A stretch of 64,000 nucleotides of DNA, from contig NZ_SMKO01000010.1 in the NCBI RefSeq assembly GCF_004348685.1, forward strand, positions 54,991-118,990, given 5' to 3'. The notes below the pieces were generated by a model that was not told the origin of the DNA, did no database searches, and saw only the letters and a list, made by a program, of their open reading frames with translations. Source of the DNA: Nonomuraea deserti. GTDB lineage: Bacteria; Actinomycetota; Actinomycetes; Streptosporangiales; Streptosporangiaceae. Below, piece after piece: positions 25,224 through 33,644 of this stretch; position 1 is the first letter of the stretch; each line of letters opens with the position of its first letter. The translations under genes were made by a program, and so were the position numbers.

Positions 25224-25977
25224 GCGTACAGGGAAGGTCGCGCTGATCACAGGCGTGGGCCGCACCGCCGGCATCGGGGCGGGGATCGCCCGGCGGCTGG
25301 CGGCATCGGGCTGGGACATCGCCTTCTCCCACTGGTCGCCCTACGACGAGCGCATGGCGTGGGGCGTCGAGCCTGGAGCGACCGACGCCATCGCCGCGGC
25401 CCTCGCGGACGGCGGCGCGGCCTCGGTGGCGATCGAGGCGGATCTCTCCGACGTGGCCACCCCCGCCAGAATCTTCGACCAGGCGGAGCAGGCGCTGGGC
25501 AACGTCACCGCGCTGGTGATGTGTCACTGCGAGTCGGTCGCCTCGGGCCTGCTCGACACCACCGTGGAGAGCTTCGACCGGCACTTCGCGGTCAACGCGC
25601 GGGCCACCTGGCTGCTGATCCGCGAATACGGGAGGCGCTTCCGCGGCACGCATGGAACCGGCCGGATCATCGCCCTCACCAGCGATCACACCGTCGGCAA
25701 CCTGCCCTACGGCGCGAGCAAGGGCGCACTCGACCGCATCACGCTGGCGGCCGCCCACGAGCTGGAACACCTCGGCGTCAGCGCCAACGTGGTCAACCCA
25801 GGACCCGTGGACACCGGGTGGATGCCGGACGAGGTCCGCGAGCAGTGCATCCGCCAGACGCCGCTCAACCGTCTCGGCACGCCGCAGGACACCGCGGACC
25901 TCGTCGACTTCCTCTGTTCGCCGCAGGGCCAGTGGATCAACGGCCAGTTGCTCATGAGCAACGGCGGGTTCGGTTGA
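25210..25977 (+). CDS. SDR-family oxidoreductase, paralogue 1
   Basis: 255 aa classical-type short-chain dehydrogenase: cofactor motif TGVGRTAGIGAG, a Ser-Asp-His segment then YGASK (the catalytic Tyr-x3-Lys), C-terminal INGQLLMSNGGFG. The NNAG motif after strand 4 is replaced by MCHCES, so it belongs to a divergent branch. ATG at 25210 matches the family N-terminus; ATG at 25198 is also in frame. Its last 46 bases were copied three times downstream. A second SDR gene with the same 5' block follows. Confidence 0.88.
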   Translation: MIDPRRTGKVALITGVGRTAGIGAGIARRLAASGWDIAFSHWSPYDERMAWGVEPGATDAIAAALADGGAASVAIEADLSDVATPARIFDQAEQALGNVTALVMCHCESVASGLLDTTVESFDRHFAVNARATWLLIREYGRRFRGTHGTGRIIALTSDHTVGNLPYGASKGALDRITLAAAHELEHLGVSANVVNPGPVDTGWMPDEVREQCIRQTPLNRLGTPQDTADLVDFLCSPQGQWINGQLLMSNGGFG

Positions 25978-26117
25978 GTGGAGCAACGGGCGGTTCGCTG
26001 GTGAGCGACGGCGGGTTCGTTGAGTGGAGCAACGGGCGGTTCGCTGGTGAGCGGCGGCGGATTCGGTTGAGTGGAGCAACGGGCGGTTCGCTGGTGAGCG
26101 ACGGCGGATTCGGTTGA
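25932..26117 (+). repeat. 46/47-base tandem repeat grown from the SDR 3' end
   Basis: The last 46 bases of the SDR gene (25932-25977, ending exactly at its TGA) are followed head-to-tail by three diverged copies: 25978-26023 (46), 26024-26070 (47) and 26071-26117 (47). Every unit begins GTGGA and ends TTGA. The downstream copies are more alike to each other than to the coding parent, sharing GAGCAACGGGCGGTTCGCTG. They fill most of the 243-base gap before the second SDR gene. Confidence 0.88.
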
Positions 26118-26208
26118 TGAGCATCGCCCGAAGCCGGCGGTTCCTTGCAGGGGCTGAGCCGGTGCGTACCGCAGGAAAAGCCTTGGCGTCCGTCCGGCCG
26201 CCGCAGGC

Positions 26209-26234
26209 ATGATGGCAACTATGATCGATCCACG
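26209..26234 (+). repeat. 26-base block shared by two SDR gene starts, copy 2
   Basis: Identical to 25198-25223 and in the same position relative to the second SDR gene; see the first copy. Confidence 0.75.
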
Positions 26235-27036
26235 CCTCGCAGGAAAGGTCGCGCTGATCACCGGGGCCAATCACGGCATAGGCGCCGCCACCGCGGTCGC
26301 GCTGGCCGCCGAAGGTGTCGCGGTCTTCCTCACGTACAAACGGCTCGCCGCGCTGAACGATCCGGCCTATCCACCCGCGTACGACCAGGCCCGCGGCTCC
26401 GACGCCGGCGAGGTGCTGGGGCGCATCCGCGCGGCGGGCGGCACCGCGGAGGCCGCCGAGGCCGACCTGGCCGACCCGGAGACCCCGAAGGCCCTGTTCG
26501 ACCAGGTGGAGAAGACGTTCGGCCCGGTGGAGATCCTGGTCAACAACGCGAGCGGCTGGCTGAGTGACACCTTCACCCCCGCGAGCCGTGACGGCGTCGG
26601 GCGTCCGCTGCGGCCGGTGGACGCCGGGACGCACGAGCGGCAGTTCGCGGTCGACGTGCGGGCTCCGGCACTGCTGATCGCGGAGTTCGCGCGGCGCCAC
26701 GTCGAACGCGGCGCGACCTGGGGCCGCATCATCGGTCTCACCTCCGGCGGCCCCGACGGCTTCCCCACCGAGGTCTCCTACGGCGCGGCGAAGGCGGCCC
26801 AGGGCAACTACACCATGTCGGCCGCGCACGAGCTGGGCGCGTACGGCATCACGGCCAACATGGTCTATCCGCCCGTGACCGACACCGGCTGGGTCAACGC
26901 GGAGGTGGAGAGGCTGGTCGCGGAGAGCGGCGTGTTGCGGGAGGTCGCGCAGCCGGAGGACGTCGCCGAGGTCATCACCTTCCTGGTCTCCCACCAGGGC
27001 AGGAGGGTCACCGGGCAGACCATCAGGATGTTCTGA
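26221..27036 (+). CDS. SDR-family oxidoreductase, paralogue 2
   Basis: 271 aa classical SDR: TGANHGIG cofactor motif, NNAS after strand 4, catalytic YGAAK, C-terminal RRVTGQTIRMF. A 15-residue insert after strand 2 (LNDPAYPPAYDQARGSD) separates it from its neighbour. ATG at 26221 chosen by family alignment; 26209 is the in-frame alternative. Shares its start block with paralogue 1 and probably arose with it by duplication, but the proteins have diverged strongly. Confidence 0.88.
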   Translation: MIDPRLAGKVALITGANHGIGAATAVALAAEGVAVFLTYKRLAALNDPAYPPAYDQARGSDAGEVLGRIRAAGGTAEAAEADLADPETPKALFDQVEKTFGPVEILVNNASGWLSDTFTPASRDGVGRPLRPVDAGTHERQFAVDVRAPALLIAEFARRHVERGATWGRIIGLTSGGPDGFPTEVSYGAAKAAQGNYTMSAAHELGAYGITANMVYPPVTDTGWVNAEVERLVAESGVLREVAQPEDVAEVITFLVSHQGRRVTGQTIRMF

Positions 27037-27115
27037 GCGGCGTCACGTCAGAGCGGGCATGCTCGTTAGTCGCGGCGTCCGTCCATCCGGTCTTCGCGGG
27101 GTCGGGCGTGGCTCT

Positions 27116-28051
27116 CTAGCGCAGGTTCTCCGCGACGCTCACCCAGCGCAGGGTTTCGGAGAGGGGAATGCGAAGGTCCGCGGCTCCCCTGACCGCCGCG
27201 GTGAAGTGTTCCACCTGCGTGCGGAACTGGTTGGCCGCCGCGGGGGTCCACCTCCGGTGGCCGTGGGCGGTGGTGAGGCGGATGGTGCCCGCCCCGGACG
27301 CCAGGAAGGGGAGCTCCAGTTCGAGGACGCCGGCCGTGCCCACCAGCAGGAGCCGTTCGGCGAACGTGCCGGTGAACCCCCAGGACGCCGTGCCCGTCGC
27401 ACCTGAGGCGAAGCGCAGCCACGCCGAACCCGCGACGTCCGGATGGCCGGTGAACGTGCCGCGGGCCTGCGCCACGTCACCGAGCAGCCACATCAGAGCG
27501 TGAACGCAGTAGCAGCCGAGATCCCAGAACGCTCCGCCGCCCAGCTCGGCGGAGAGGCGGAAGTCGTCCGGCCTCGCGAGCGGAACGGAGAAGTGCGCGT
27601 GCGCGGTGGTGATCTCGCCGATGTCGGCGAGGACCGCGGTGAAGGCAGGTGTGTCGTACTGGGGGTGGAAGCGGTACATGAATCCCTCCATCACCACCGG
27701 CCGGCCTGGGCCGGCGGCGGCGGCGATCTCCTTCACCTCGGCCGACGATCTCGCCATCGGCTTCTCGCACAACACGTGCTTGCCGGCCTCCAGCGCTCGC
27801 ACGGTCCACTCGGCGTGCAGGGAGTTGGGCAGCGCCACGTAGATCGCGTCGACGGTGGGATCTGACAGGACCTCGTCATAGGAGCCGTACGCCCGGGCGC
27901 CGGGATGGCCTTCGGCCATCTCCGCGGCCCTGCCGAGATCGCGGGCGCCGACGGCGGCGAGGCGTGCCACGGGGGACGCCGCCACCGCCGGCAGGAAGTC
28001 CGAGCGGGCGATGCGGGCCGCCCCCAGCACGCCCCAGCCGAGCGCCGTCAT
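27116..28051 (-). CDS. Gfo/Idh/MocA-family oxidoreductase
   Basis: 311 aa NAD(P)-dependent sugar/cyclitol dehydrogenase type. N-terminal Rossmann motif GVLGAARIARSDFLPA, CEKPMAR with the conserved Lys, and MEGFMYRFHPQ, typical of the xylose/dihydrodiol dehydrogenase subgroup. ATG at 28051 overlaps the stop of the upstream oxidoreductase (ATGA), so both are one operon, divergent from the MATE exporter. Likely oxidises or reduces a sugar or cyclitol hydroxyl in the cluster's glycan part (inference). Confidence 0.88.
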   Translation of the reverse strand: MTALGWGVLGAARIARSDFLPAVAASPVARLAAVGARDLGRAAEMAEGHPGARAYGSYDEVLSDPTVDAIYVALPNSLHAEWTVRALEAGKHVLCEKPMARSSAEVKEIAAAAGPGRPVVMEGFMYRFHPQYDTPAFTAVLADIGEITTAHAHFSVPLARPDDFRLSAELGGGAFWDLGCYCVHALMWLLGDVAQARGTFTGHPDVAGSAWLRFASGATGTASWGFTGTFAERLLLVGTAGVLELELPFLASGAGTIRLTTAHGHRRWTPAAANQFRTQVEHFTAAVRGAADLRIPLSETLRWVSVAENLR

Positions 28052-29217
28052 GCCGGAAGAGCGGCCCACGGCATGGGCGTCACGGGCTCGAACGTGGACT
28101 CGATCTTGGTGGTGCCGCACTCCGTCATCGCCAGGATGATCTCCAGGACATGCAGGGCCTGCCGGGCTGACACGCGGGCCGCGCGGCGCTCGATGACGGC
28201 GTCGGCCACCTCGGCCACCCCCCGCGCGAAGTCCATGTCGTGCAGGTCCTGCTCGGGCGACTTCTTGTAGCGGTGGCGGTAGTCGGCCGGCCGGACCAAG
28301 GGGAAGGGGACCGGTGGCTCAAGGTAGTGATCGCTCGACTCCCGCTGCTCGTCGGGCACCAGCGTCTGCAAGGTGACGCCGGCGCCGTAGTCCCAGCATT
28401 CGGCGACGCGCAGCACGCCGTCGTCGCCGACGATCCGCAGCGCACGATCCTCGGGGGCCAGCGTGGAGCAGGTCAGCCTGGCGATCGCTCCCGAGGTGAA
28501 GCGCAGGGTCGCGGTCGTGAAGTCGGGCGCGAAGTCCGAGCCGGTCACGCCGGGCACCTTGCCGGGGACCACCAGCGCCGAGAACGACGTGACCTCCGTG
28601 GCCGGGCCGAAGAAGGCGGTCAGCCAGTTCAGGTAGTACGCCGCGTGTTCCAGGGCGGGGCCCACGCGGAACTCGTCCAGGTAGGGCCACGGCGCGCCGG
28701 ACTCGCTGGTCCAGGTCCAGTACGGCATCTGGTGGATGGCGCCGTCGTCGAGTTCGGCGTAGACCAGCCTGGGCCGCCCCACGACACCGTCGCGAAGGGC
28801 GCGCCACACCGTCTGCGCCGTCTCCCCGAGCAGGGAGCAGGGGCCGGCGCCGAGGGTCAGGCCACGCGACTCGGCCAGCTCCACGAGCTCGCGCGCCTCC
28901 GCGACGGAAAGGGCGAGAGGCTTTTCCGAATAGACGTGCCGGCCCGCCTCGAGAGCCGACCTGGTCACGTCGGCATGGCTTCGGGGATTCGTGAGATTGA
29001 CTACGATGCGAACGGATTCGTCGGCCAGCAGGTCGGCCATGGACGCGAAAGCTGGAATGCCGTGGTGGCGGCTGAAATCCGCGGCCCGAACAGCATTCCT
29101 GTCATAGACGCCGACTGCTTTGAGCTGCGGGTGGTTGGGGATTGTGCTCGCATAGTAGTCGGCGACATATCCACACCCCACTAATGCGACGCCCATTGCA
29201 TGCTGCATGTCCGGCAC
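28048..29217 (-). CDS. Gfo/Idh/MocA-family oxidoreductase
   Basis: 389 aa. ALVGCGYVADYY Rossmann motif, YSEKPLAL with catalytic-type Lys, and the usual C-terminal domain with HDMDFARG near the end. Longer than its downstream partner. First gene of the two-gene minus-strand operon. With the third homologue at 37910 it gives the cluster three such dehydrogenases, suggesting several oxidations on a sugar or cyclitol. Confidence 0.88.
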   Translation of the reverse strand: MPDMQHAMGVALVGCGYVADYYASTIPNHPQLKAVGVYDRNAVRAADFSRHHGIPAFASMADLLADESVRIVVNLTNPRSHADVTRSALEAGRHVYSEKPLALSVAEARELVELAESRGLTLGAGPCSLLGETAQTVWRALRDGVVGRPRLVYAELDDGAIHQMPYWTWTSESGAPWPYLDEFRVGPALEHAAYYLNWLTAFFGPATEVTSFSALVVPGKVPGVTGSDFAPDFTTATLRFTSGAIARLTCSTLAPEDRALRIVGDDGVLRVAECWDYGAGVTLQTLVPDEQRESSDHYLEPPVPFPLVRPADYRHRYKKSPEQDLHDMDFARGVAEVADAVIERRAARVSARQALHVLEIILAMTECGTTKIESTFEPVTPMPWAALPA

Positions 29218-29247
29218 CTTAGCCCGTTCCCTGTTCCGGTAATAGGA

Positions 29248-29273
29248 CCCTGAACGGGTATAGCCGTTCAGGG
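29248..29273. promoter_or_regulatory. inverted repeat in the divergent promoter region
   Basis: CCCTGAACGG (29248-29257), GTATAG, CCGTTCAGGG (29264-29273): perfect ten-base arms. It sits between the divergent oxidoreductase and MATE operons, about 31 bases from one start and 77 from the other. Best read as an operator controlling both sides; a terminator is unlikely between two starts. Confidence 0.55.
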
Positions 29274-29349
29274 AGCTGGTCGCCCTTCTCCGCCATGGCT
29301 ATGGTTGCCGAAATGCCGAGCCTTTTGCATTCGCCCGGAAGGGGAAATC

Positions 29350-30690
29350 GTGGCGCAGGTCGTTCGTCCACCTGAGTCCGTGCCGTGGGCGGGTCGCCTG
29401 GAGATCGCCCGCCTGGCTTTTCCCATCCTGTACGGCGAGGTCGTGGGGGTGATCACGCCGCTCGTCATCGTGGCCATCATGAGCCGCGTGGACGAGGAAG
29501 CGCTTTACCTCAGATCGCTCTACGTGCCGCTCGCGCTTCTCTTCATCGCCTTGCAGATGGGTTTGGACATCAGCAACCAGGTCGCCGCCGCGCTGAGTCG
29601 CGGCCGGGGACGACCGCAGGACGTGCTGCCCACGGCGGCGAGCATGGTCGTTGTGGGAGGGGCGGTGTGGGGGGCCGTCGCTCTCGCCGTCATCGCGGGC
29701 GCACCCTGGATCGCCTCGTTGCTCGAAGTACCGCCCGGTTCCACGGCGGACTTCGTGTCCTTCGTCCGTTGGATCTGCTGTGCCAACCTGTTGTGGTTAC
29801 CGGTGTCCTTGTGCACGTCCAGTCTCAGGGGGTACGGCCACGTGCGCAGCGCGGCAGGCGTGGTCCTGCTGGGCGCGGGTGTGGAGATCGCCACGGCAGC
29901 CGTCCTCGGGTTCGGCACCGGCCTCGGCATGTACGCCCTGCCGATCGCCATGGCCGCCGGCGGCGTCGCCGCGCTGTCCTATGCCGTCCTCGCGTTGGTC
30001 AGGACCGAAGTATGGCGATCGAGGGAAGCGCTCAACTGGCGCCCGGAGGCGGTCACCCACCTGGCCTCTGTCGGCGGACCGATCACGATCTCGTTCGTGG
30101 TGATCGCGGCGAGCAATTTCGGCCTGATGTGGGTGGTGGCGCCGTTCGGCCCCGATGTCGTTTCCGGGTTCTCGGCGGCCGCGGCCCTGGAGACGCTCAT
30201 CCTGGTACCGTCCACCGCCATCGGCTCCGCGACGGCGATCACGATGAACCGGTTGCGCGGAGCTGGTCGGCCTGACCTGGTGATGTCGGCCATGAAGGCG
30301 GGCCTGGGGCTGGCGTGGCTGACCTACTCGGTGCTGGCTCTCGCGGTATGGCTGCCCCGCGCTCCGCTGGCCTCGCTGATCGCCGGGGCGCCCGACGTCG
30401 CCGCGCAGACCGAGCTCTTCCTCGGTATCGTCGGACTCACGTACGGGTGCATGGGGATCACGGTCACCGCCATCGTGGTCATCGAGCAGATCGGCGGCGG
30501 GTTCCTCGCGCTCCTGCTGAACATCCCGTATTTCCTGGGTACCGTCGCCGTCGGAGCCCTGTTCGCCCGAGCGGTCGGCGTCCAGGGCCTTTACTGGACG
30601 CTCGCCCTGCTGAACGCCACAGGCGTGCTGACCGCGCCACTGCTCGCGAGCAGGTTCGTCCGCCGCCGGTTCTCCGGAGGGCCACGGTGA
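29350..30690 (+). CDS. MATE-type multidrug/natural product exporter
   Basis: 446 aa with about twelve hydrophobic segments and the internal two-fold pattern of MATE (NorM/DinF) exporters, including the N-terminal ARLAFPILYGEVVG segment. Probably exports the cluster product. GTG at 29350 has GGAAGGGG before it; an upstream ATG at 29305 lacks one. Codon 150 is TTA (29797-29799), a potential bldA-type control point. Stop overlaps the next start (GTGA). Confidence 0.85.
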   Translation: MAQVVRPPESVPWAGRLEIARLAFPILYGEVVGVITPLVIVAIMSRVDEEALYLRSLYVPLALLFIALQMGLDISNQVAAALSRGRGRPQDVLPTAASMVVVGGAVWGAVALAVIAGAPWIASLLEVPPGSTADFVSFVRWICCANLLWLPVSLCTSSLRGYGHVRSAAGVVLLGAGVEIATAAVLGFGTGLGMYALPIAMAAGGVAALSYAVLALVRTEVWRSREALNWRPEAVTHLASVGGPITISFVVIAASNFGLMWVVAPFGPDVVSGFSAAAALETLILVPSTAIGSATAITMNRLRGAGRPDLVMSAMKAGLGLAWLTYSVLALAVWLPRAPLASLIAGAPDVAAQTELFLGIVGLTYGCMGITVTAIVVIEQIGGGFLALLLNIPYFLGTVAVGALFARAVGVQGLYWTLALLNATGVLTAPLLASRFVRRRFSGGPR

Positions 30691-31733
30691 ACATCAGCGT
30701 CGCGATCATGCATCATCCCGCTCGCGCCCACCTGGTGGGCGCGCTGGTCAGGGCCTGCCTGCCGCTGGTCGCCAGGGTGGTGACCGATCCCGACCCGTCG
30801 GGCATCCGCAGCCCTCTGCGCACGGCCAAGCGCGCGTGGGCCGCCGTGGGGGAGGGCGCCACCCATCACCTGGTCATCCAGGACGACGCGCTGCTCTGCG
30901 CGGATTTCGCCGCGCAGGTCATGGCCGCCGTCGCGGCCAGGCCGCGGCACGTCGTGGCCCTCTACTCCGACTGGAACAGCCCGCAGAACTCCTATCTCGT
31001 ACGCCGGGCCGCCGCGGCCGGCGCCGCGTGGGCTCCGCTCTCCCGCACCGACTGGGCGCCCGCGGTCGCCCTCCTGATGCCCGCCGATCGGGCCCGTGAG
31101 CTGGCCCGCTATCTCGCGCCCATTCCCGACGAGGTGATCGACGACGATGAGATGATCGCCCGGTTCTGCCGTGAGTGGCGGCTGCCGATGCTGGCCGCCG
31201 TCCCTCACCTCGTGGAGAAGGGGAACGTCGAATCCCTCACCGCGCACGAGGACCTGTATCACGCGACCGTGTTCGCCGGCAGGAACCCGCCGCCGACGGT
31301 TCACTGGGCGAGGGATTCCGCACAGGACGCCGCGCTGGCGGCCGGATTCGAGCGGGCGGATCCCTGGGAGCACATGGTCGAGCTCCGCGGCTCGCGATGC
31401 TACCTCCGCTTCACCCGCCCTCGTACGAAGGAACCGGCAGGACACGAATACGGCTGGTACTGGCACGACTGGGCGCCGCTGATCGGCATCGATCCGCGCG
31501 TGGTCCCGGGACAGGGCGTGCGGGCCGAGGTCTGGGCGGCGGGATACATGCTCGGGGCGGACACCCTGGAGATCGACCGCGCCGACTGGCTCCGGCCGGC
31601 TCTGAACACCTGGGTGGAGTCAGGCCTGCGGCCGGCCGACCGTTCGCGGTTCGGCCCTGAAGGTCGCGCCGAGCTGACGGAGGCGTGCCTGGAGGGCTTC
31701 TCGGTCAGGAGGGCCGCCGATGTCGCCGTCTGA
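30687..31733 (+). CDS. GT-A-like glycosyltransferase, copy 1
   Basis: 348 aa. N-terminal strand SVAIMHHP, then HHLVIQDDALLC with the DD pair at 66-67 (DxD-like metal/nucleotide-sugar motif), WNSPQNSYLVRRA, and DDEMIARFC before PHLVEK. This resembles GT25-type or related GT-A transferases, but I cannot name a family with certainty. Residues 215-348 form a second region with GWYWHDWAPLIGIDP, shared with copy 2 at 39955. GTG start coupled to the exporter; the next gene starts inside its last codons. Confidence 0.65.
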   Translation: MNISVAIMHHPARAHLVGALVRACLPLVARVVTDPDPSGIRSPLRTAKRAWAAVGEGATHHLVIQDDALLCADFAAQVMAAVAARPRHVVALYSDWNSPQNSYLVRRAAAAGAAWAPLSRTDWAPAVALLMPADRARELARYLAPIPDEVIDDDEMIARFCREWRLPMLAAVPHLVEKGNVESLTAHEDLYHATVFAGRNPPPTVHWARDSAQDAALAAGFERADPWEHMVELRGSRCYLRFTRPRTKEPAGHEYGWYWHDWAPLIGIDPRVVPGQGVRAEVWAAGYMLGADTLEIDRADWLRPALNTWVESGLRPADRSRFGPEGRAELTEACLEGFSVRRAADVAV

Positions 31734-32289
31734 GGACCTGCGGTCGGTGGCGGCCAGGATGGCTCGCAGGGAGGCGCGGCTCAACCGTCTCATCGCCCCC
31801 GACCAGCCACCCGGCGACATCCGCCCGCCCGCTCCCGACGTGGTGATGCGGGTGGTGCCGTGCCCCGTCTGCGGTGCCGCGGGCGCCGATCCGCCGTTCG
31901 ACCACTGGAGCGTGACCGGCGAGGAGACCGGTCTGCCCACCCTTGCCGTGCTCGGTTGCGAATGGCTGGCTCCACGGGCGGTGCTGCCCATGGCCGTCGC
32001 GATCGAGCAGGGGACAGGGCCGCTCGCGTACCGGACGCGGGCCGTGGCGCGGCTGGAAGGCCTGGACCTGTGGGCCGTCGACCGGAGCGAGACCTGGGCG
32101 GACGCCCTCGTGGACGGGCACGACGCCCCGGGCGACGTCGGCGAGGCGACGTTGCCGGCGGTGACGAGGGCGCAAGGCCGCGATCTCCTGCCGATGTTCA
32201 CCGGCCCGCACGCGCCGGACCGCGAGACGAACCTCAACGACATGTACCTGGAAGTCCGGCTGACCGCCATGGGTGAGGAAGGGATATGA
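31720..32289 (+). CDS. Cys-motif partner protein, copy 1
   Basis: 189 aa, unknown. Basic helix RMARREAR near the N-terminus, PCPVCG (Cys48, Cys51) and GCEWLAPRAVLP (Cys80); these three Cys and a C-terminal LNDMYLEVR pattern recur in the paralogue at 41012. A metal (zinc) site is plausible but a fourth ligand is not clear. Always directly behind the glycosyltransferase (here overlapping it by 14 bases), so probably its partner or activator. Stop coupled to the condensation protein by ATGA. Confidence 0.65.
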   Translation: MSPSEDLRSVAARMARREARLNRLIAPDQPPGDIRPPAPDVVMRVVPCPVCGAAGADPPFDHWSVTGEETGLPTLAVLGCEWLAPRAVLPMAVAIEQGTGPLAYRTRAVARLEGLDLWAVDRSETWADALVDGHDAPGDVGEATLPAVTRAQGRDLLPMFTGPHAPDRETNLNDMYLEVRLTAMGEEGI

Positions 32290-33644
32290 ACGATCTGACC
32301 TGGCACAAGGTCCCCTTCACCGGGACCCGCGCGCGAACAGGGCCGGCCACGTGGGGCCAGCGGCAGGTGTGGCGTGACATACGCCAGATGCCGGGCGGCA
32401 CGCCGTACAACGTCGCCTGCCCGCTGGCCGTCGCCGACGGGATCGGCCTGGACGACGTGCTGGAGCTGACGGCCGGGTTGGTGGGGCGGCACGAGTCCCT
32501 GCGCACCGTCTTCACCGACGAGGGCGGCGGGCTCGTGCAGCGGGTGCTCGCCTCCGGCGAGGTCCTGGTCGGCGTCCTGGACGATCCGGAAGCGGACCAC
32601 GAGCAGGTGGACGCGCTGGCGGCGCGGCTCCGTGGCGCGGACTTCGACCACGCCGCCGACGCGCCCTTCCGCGCGGCCGTCGCGGCGCGCGACGGCGTGC
32701 CGTACGCGGTCGTCGTGTGCGTCACCCATCTGGCGGCGGATCTGCTGAGCACCCGGCTGCTCGCCGCGGAGCTGGAGCGCATGCTCCGGTGCCGTGCGGA
32801 GGGTGCCCCGTTGCCGGAACCCGCGCCGGCGGCCCAGCCGCTCGACGTGGCGGCCGCGGAGCAGTCCGCCTCGGGGCGGCGGATGGAGTCGGCCGCTCTG
32901 GCTCATGTCCGCTCCACGCTGAGCGCCTTCCCGCGCGCAAACTTCCCGCGGCCGGCCGGGCCGGCTCAGACGCCTCGCTACCGGCAGGGCGGCCTGGGCT
33001 CGTACAGGGCCGCCGCCGCGCTGGACACGCTGGCCGGCCGCTACCGCGTCGGCAGTTCGACCGTGGCGCTGGCCGCCGCGGCCGCGCTGCTCGGCGCAGT
33101 CACCGGCCGTGACGAGGTGGGCCTGCTGCTCGTGACGGGCAACCGGATCCCGGCCGAGTTGCGGCATGCCGTGGGCACCCTCACGCAGGACGTCCCGGCA
33201 CTGATCGAGGTGACCGGCCCGGCGTTCTCCGACGTGATCCGGGCGACCTGGAAGTCGTCCGTCCGTGCCTACCGACACGGCAGGTTTGATCCTGACAAGG
33301 CCTGGGACATCATCGACGACATCGGTGAGGAGAAGGGCGGGCATCCGGAGCTGCGCTGCTTCTTCAACGACTTCAGGACGAACTCCACACCGGCGATCGT
33401 GCCCGACGCCCGGGTCGCTTCCGAATTCCGCTGGGCGGACGGCACCGACGAGGACGGCATCACCTTCTTCCTGGAGGTCGGGGACACGCCGGGGCATCCC
33501 GGCGCGGTCCTGCTGTCGTTGTGCGCCGACACGGCGTATATGCCTCCCGACGCCATAGAGAGGTACCTGTGGCGCTTCGAACGGTTGCTGGTCGACCAGC
33601 TTTCCCGGGATGTGCAGGTGGCGCGGCTCGGGGAGTACGTGTGA
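32286..33644 (+). CDS. stand-alone condensation-domain protein
   Basis: 452 aa, the size and layout of one NRPS condensation (C) domain: ATWGQRQVWRDIRQMPGG at the N-terminus, RHESLRTVF, and the active-site motif as THLAAD (147-152) where HHxxxDG is usual. The second, catalytic His148 and Asp152 remain; the first His and the Gly are gone. A free-standing C protein usually joins a carrier-bound acyl or aminoacyl group to an amine or hydroxyl of an acceptor; here candidates are the two ACPs and a sugar or cyclitol amine. No adenylation domain is fused. Confidence 0.78.
   Translation: MNDLTWHKVPFTGTRARTGPATWGQRQVWRDIRQMPGGTPYNVACPLAVADGIGLDDVLELTAGLVGRHESLRTVFTDEGGGLVQRVLASGEVLVGVLDDPEADHEQVDALAARLRGADFDHAADAPFRAAVAARDGVPYAVVVCVTHLAADLLSTRLLAAELERMLRCRAEGAPLPEPAPAAQPLDVAAAEQSASGRRMESAALAHVRSTLSAFPRANFPRPAGPAQTPRYRQGGLGSYRAAAALDTLAGRYRVGSSTVALAAAAALLGAVTGRDEVGLLLVTGNRIPAELRHAVGTLTQDVPALIEVTGPAFSDVIRATWKSSVRAYRHGRFDPDKAWDIIDDIGEEKGGHPELRCFFNDFRTNSTPAIVPDARVASEFRWADGTDEDGITFFLEVGDTPGHPGAVLLSLCADTAYMPPDAIERYLWRFERLLVDQLSRDVQVARLGEYV

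Noticed and set aside
25932..26117. CRISPR array or coding repeats
   Set aside because: No spacers; unit lengths of 46 and 47 shift the frame, and stops interrupt it.
24397..26994. 865-codon open frame on the minus strand
   Set aside because: It crosses the nucleotidyltransferase, both repeat arrays and both SDR genes in the wrong frame or strand, and its composition is Arg/Gly/Ala-rich as expected for a shadow in GC-rich DNA.
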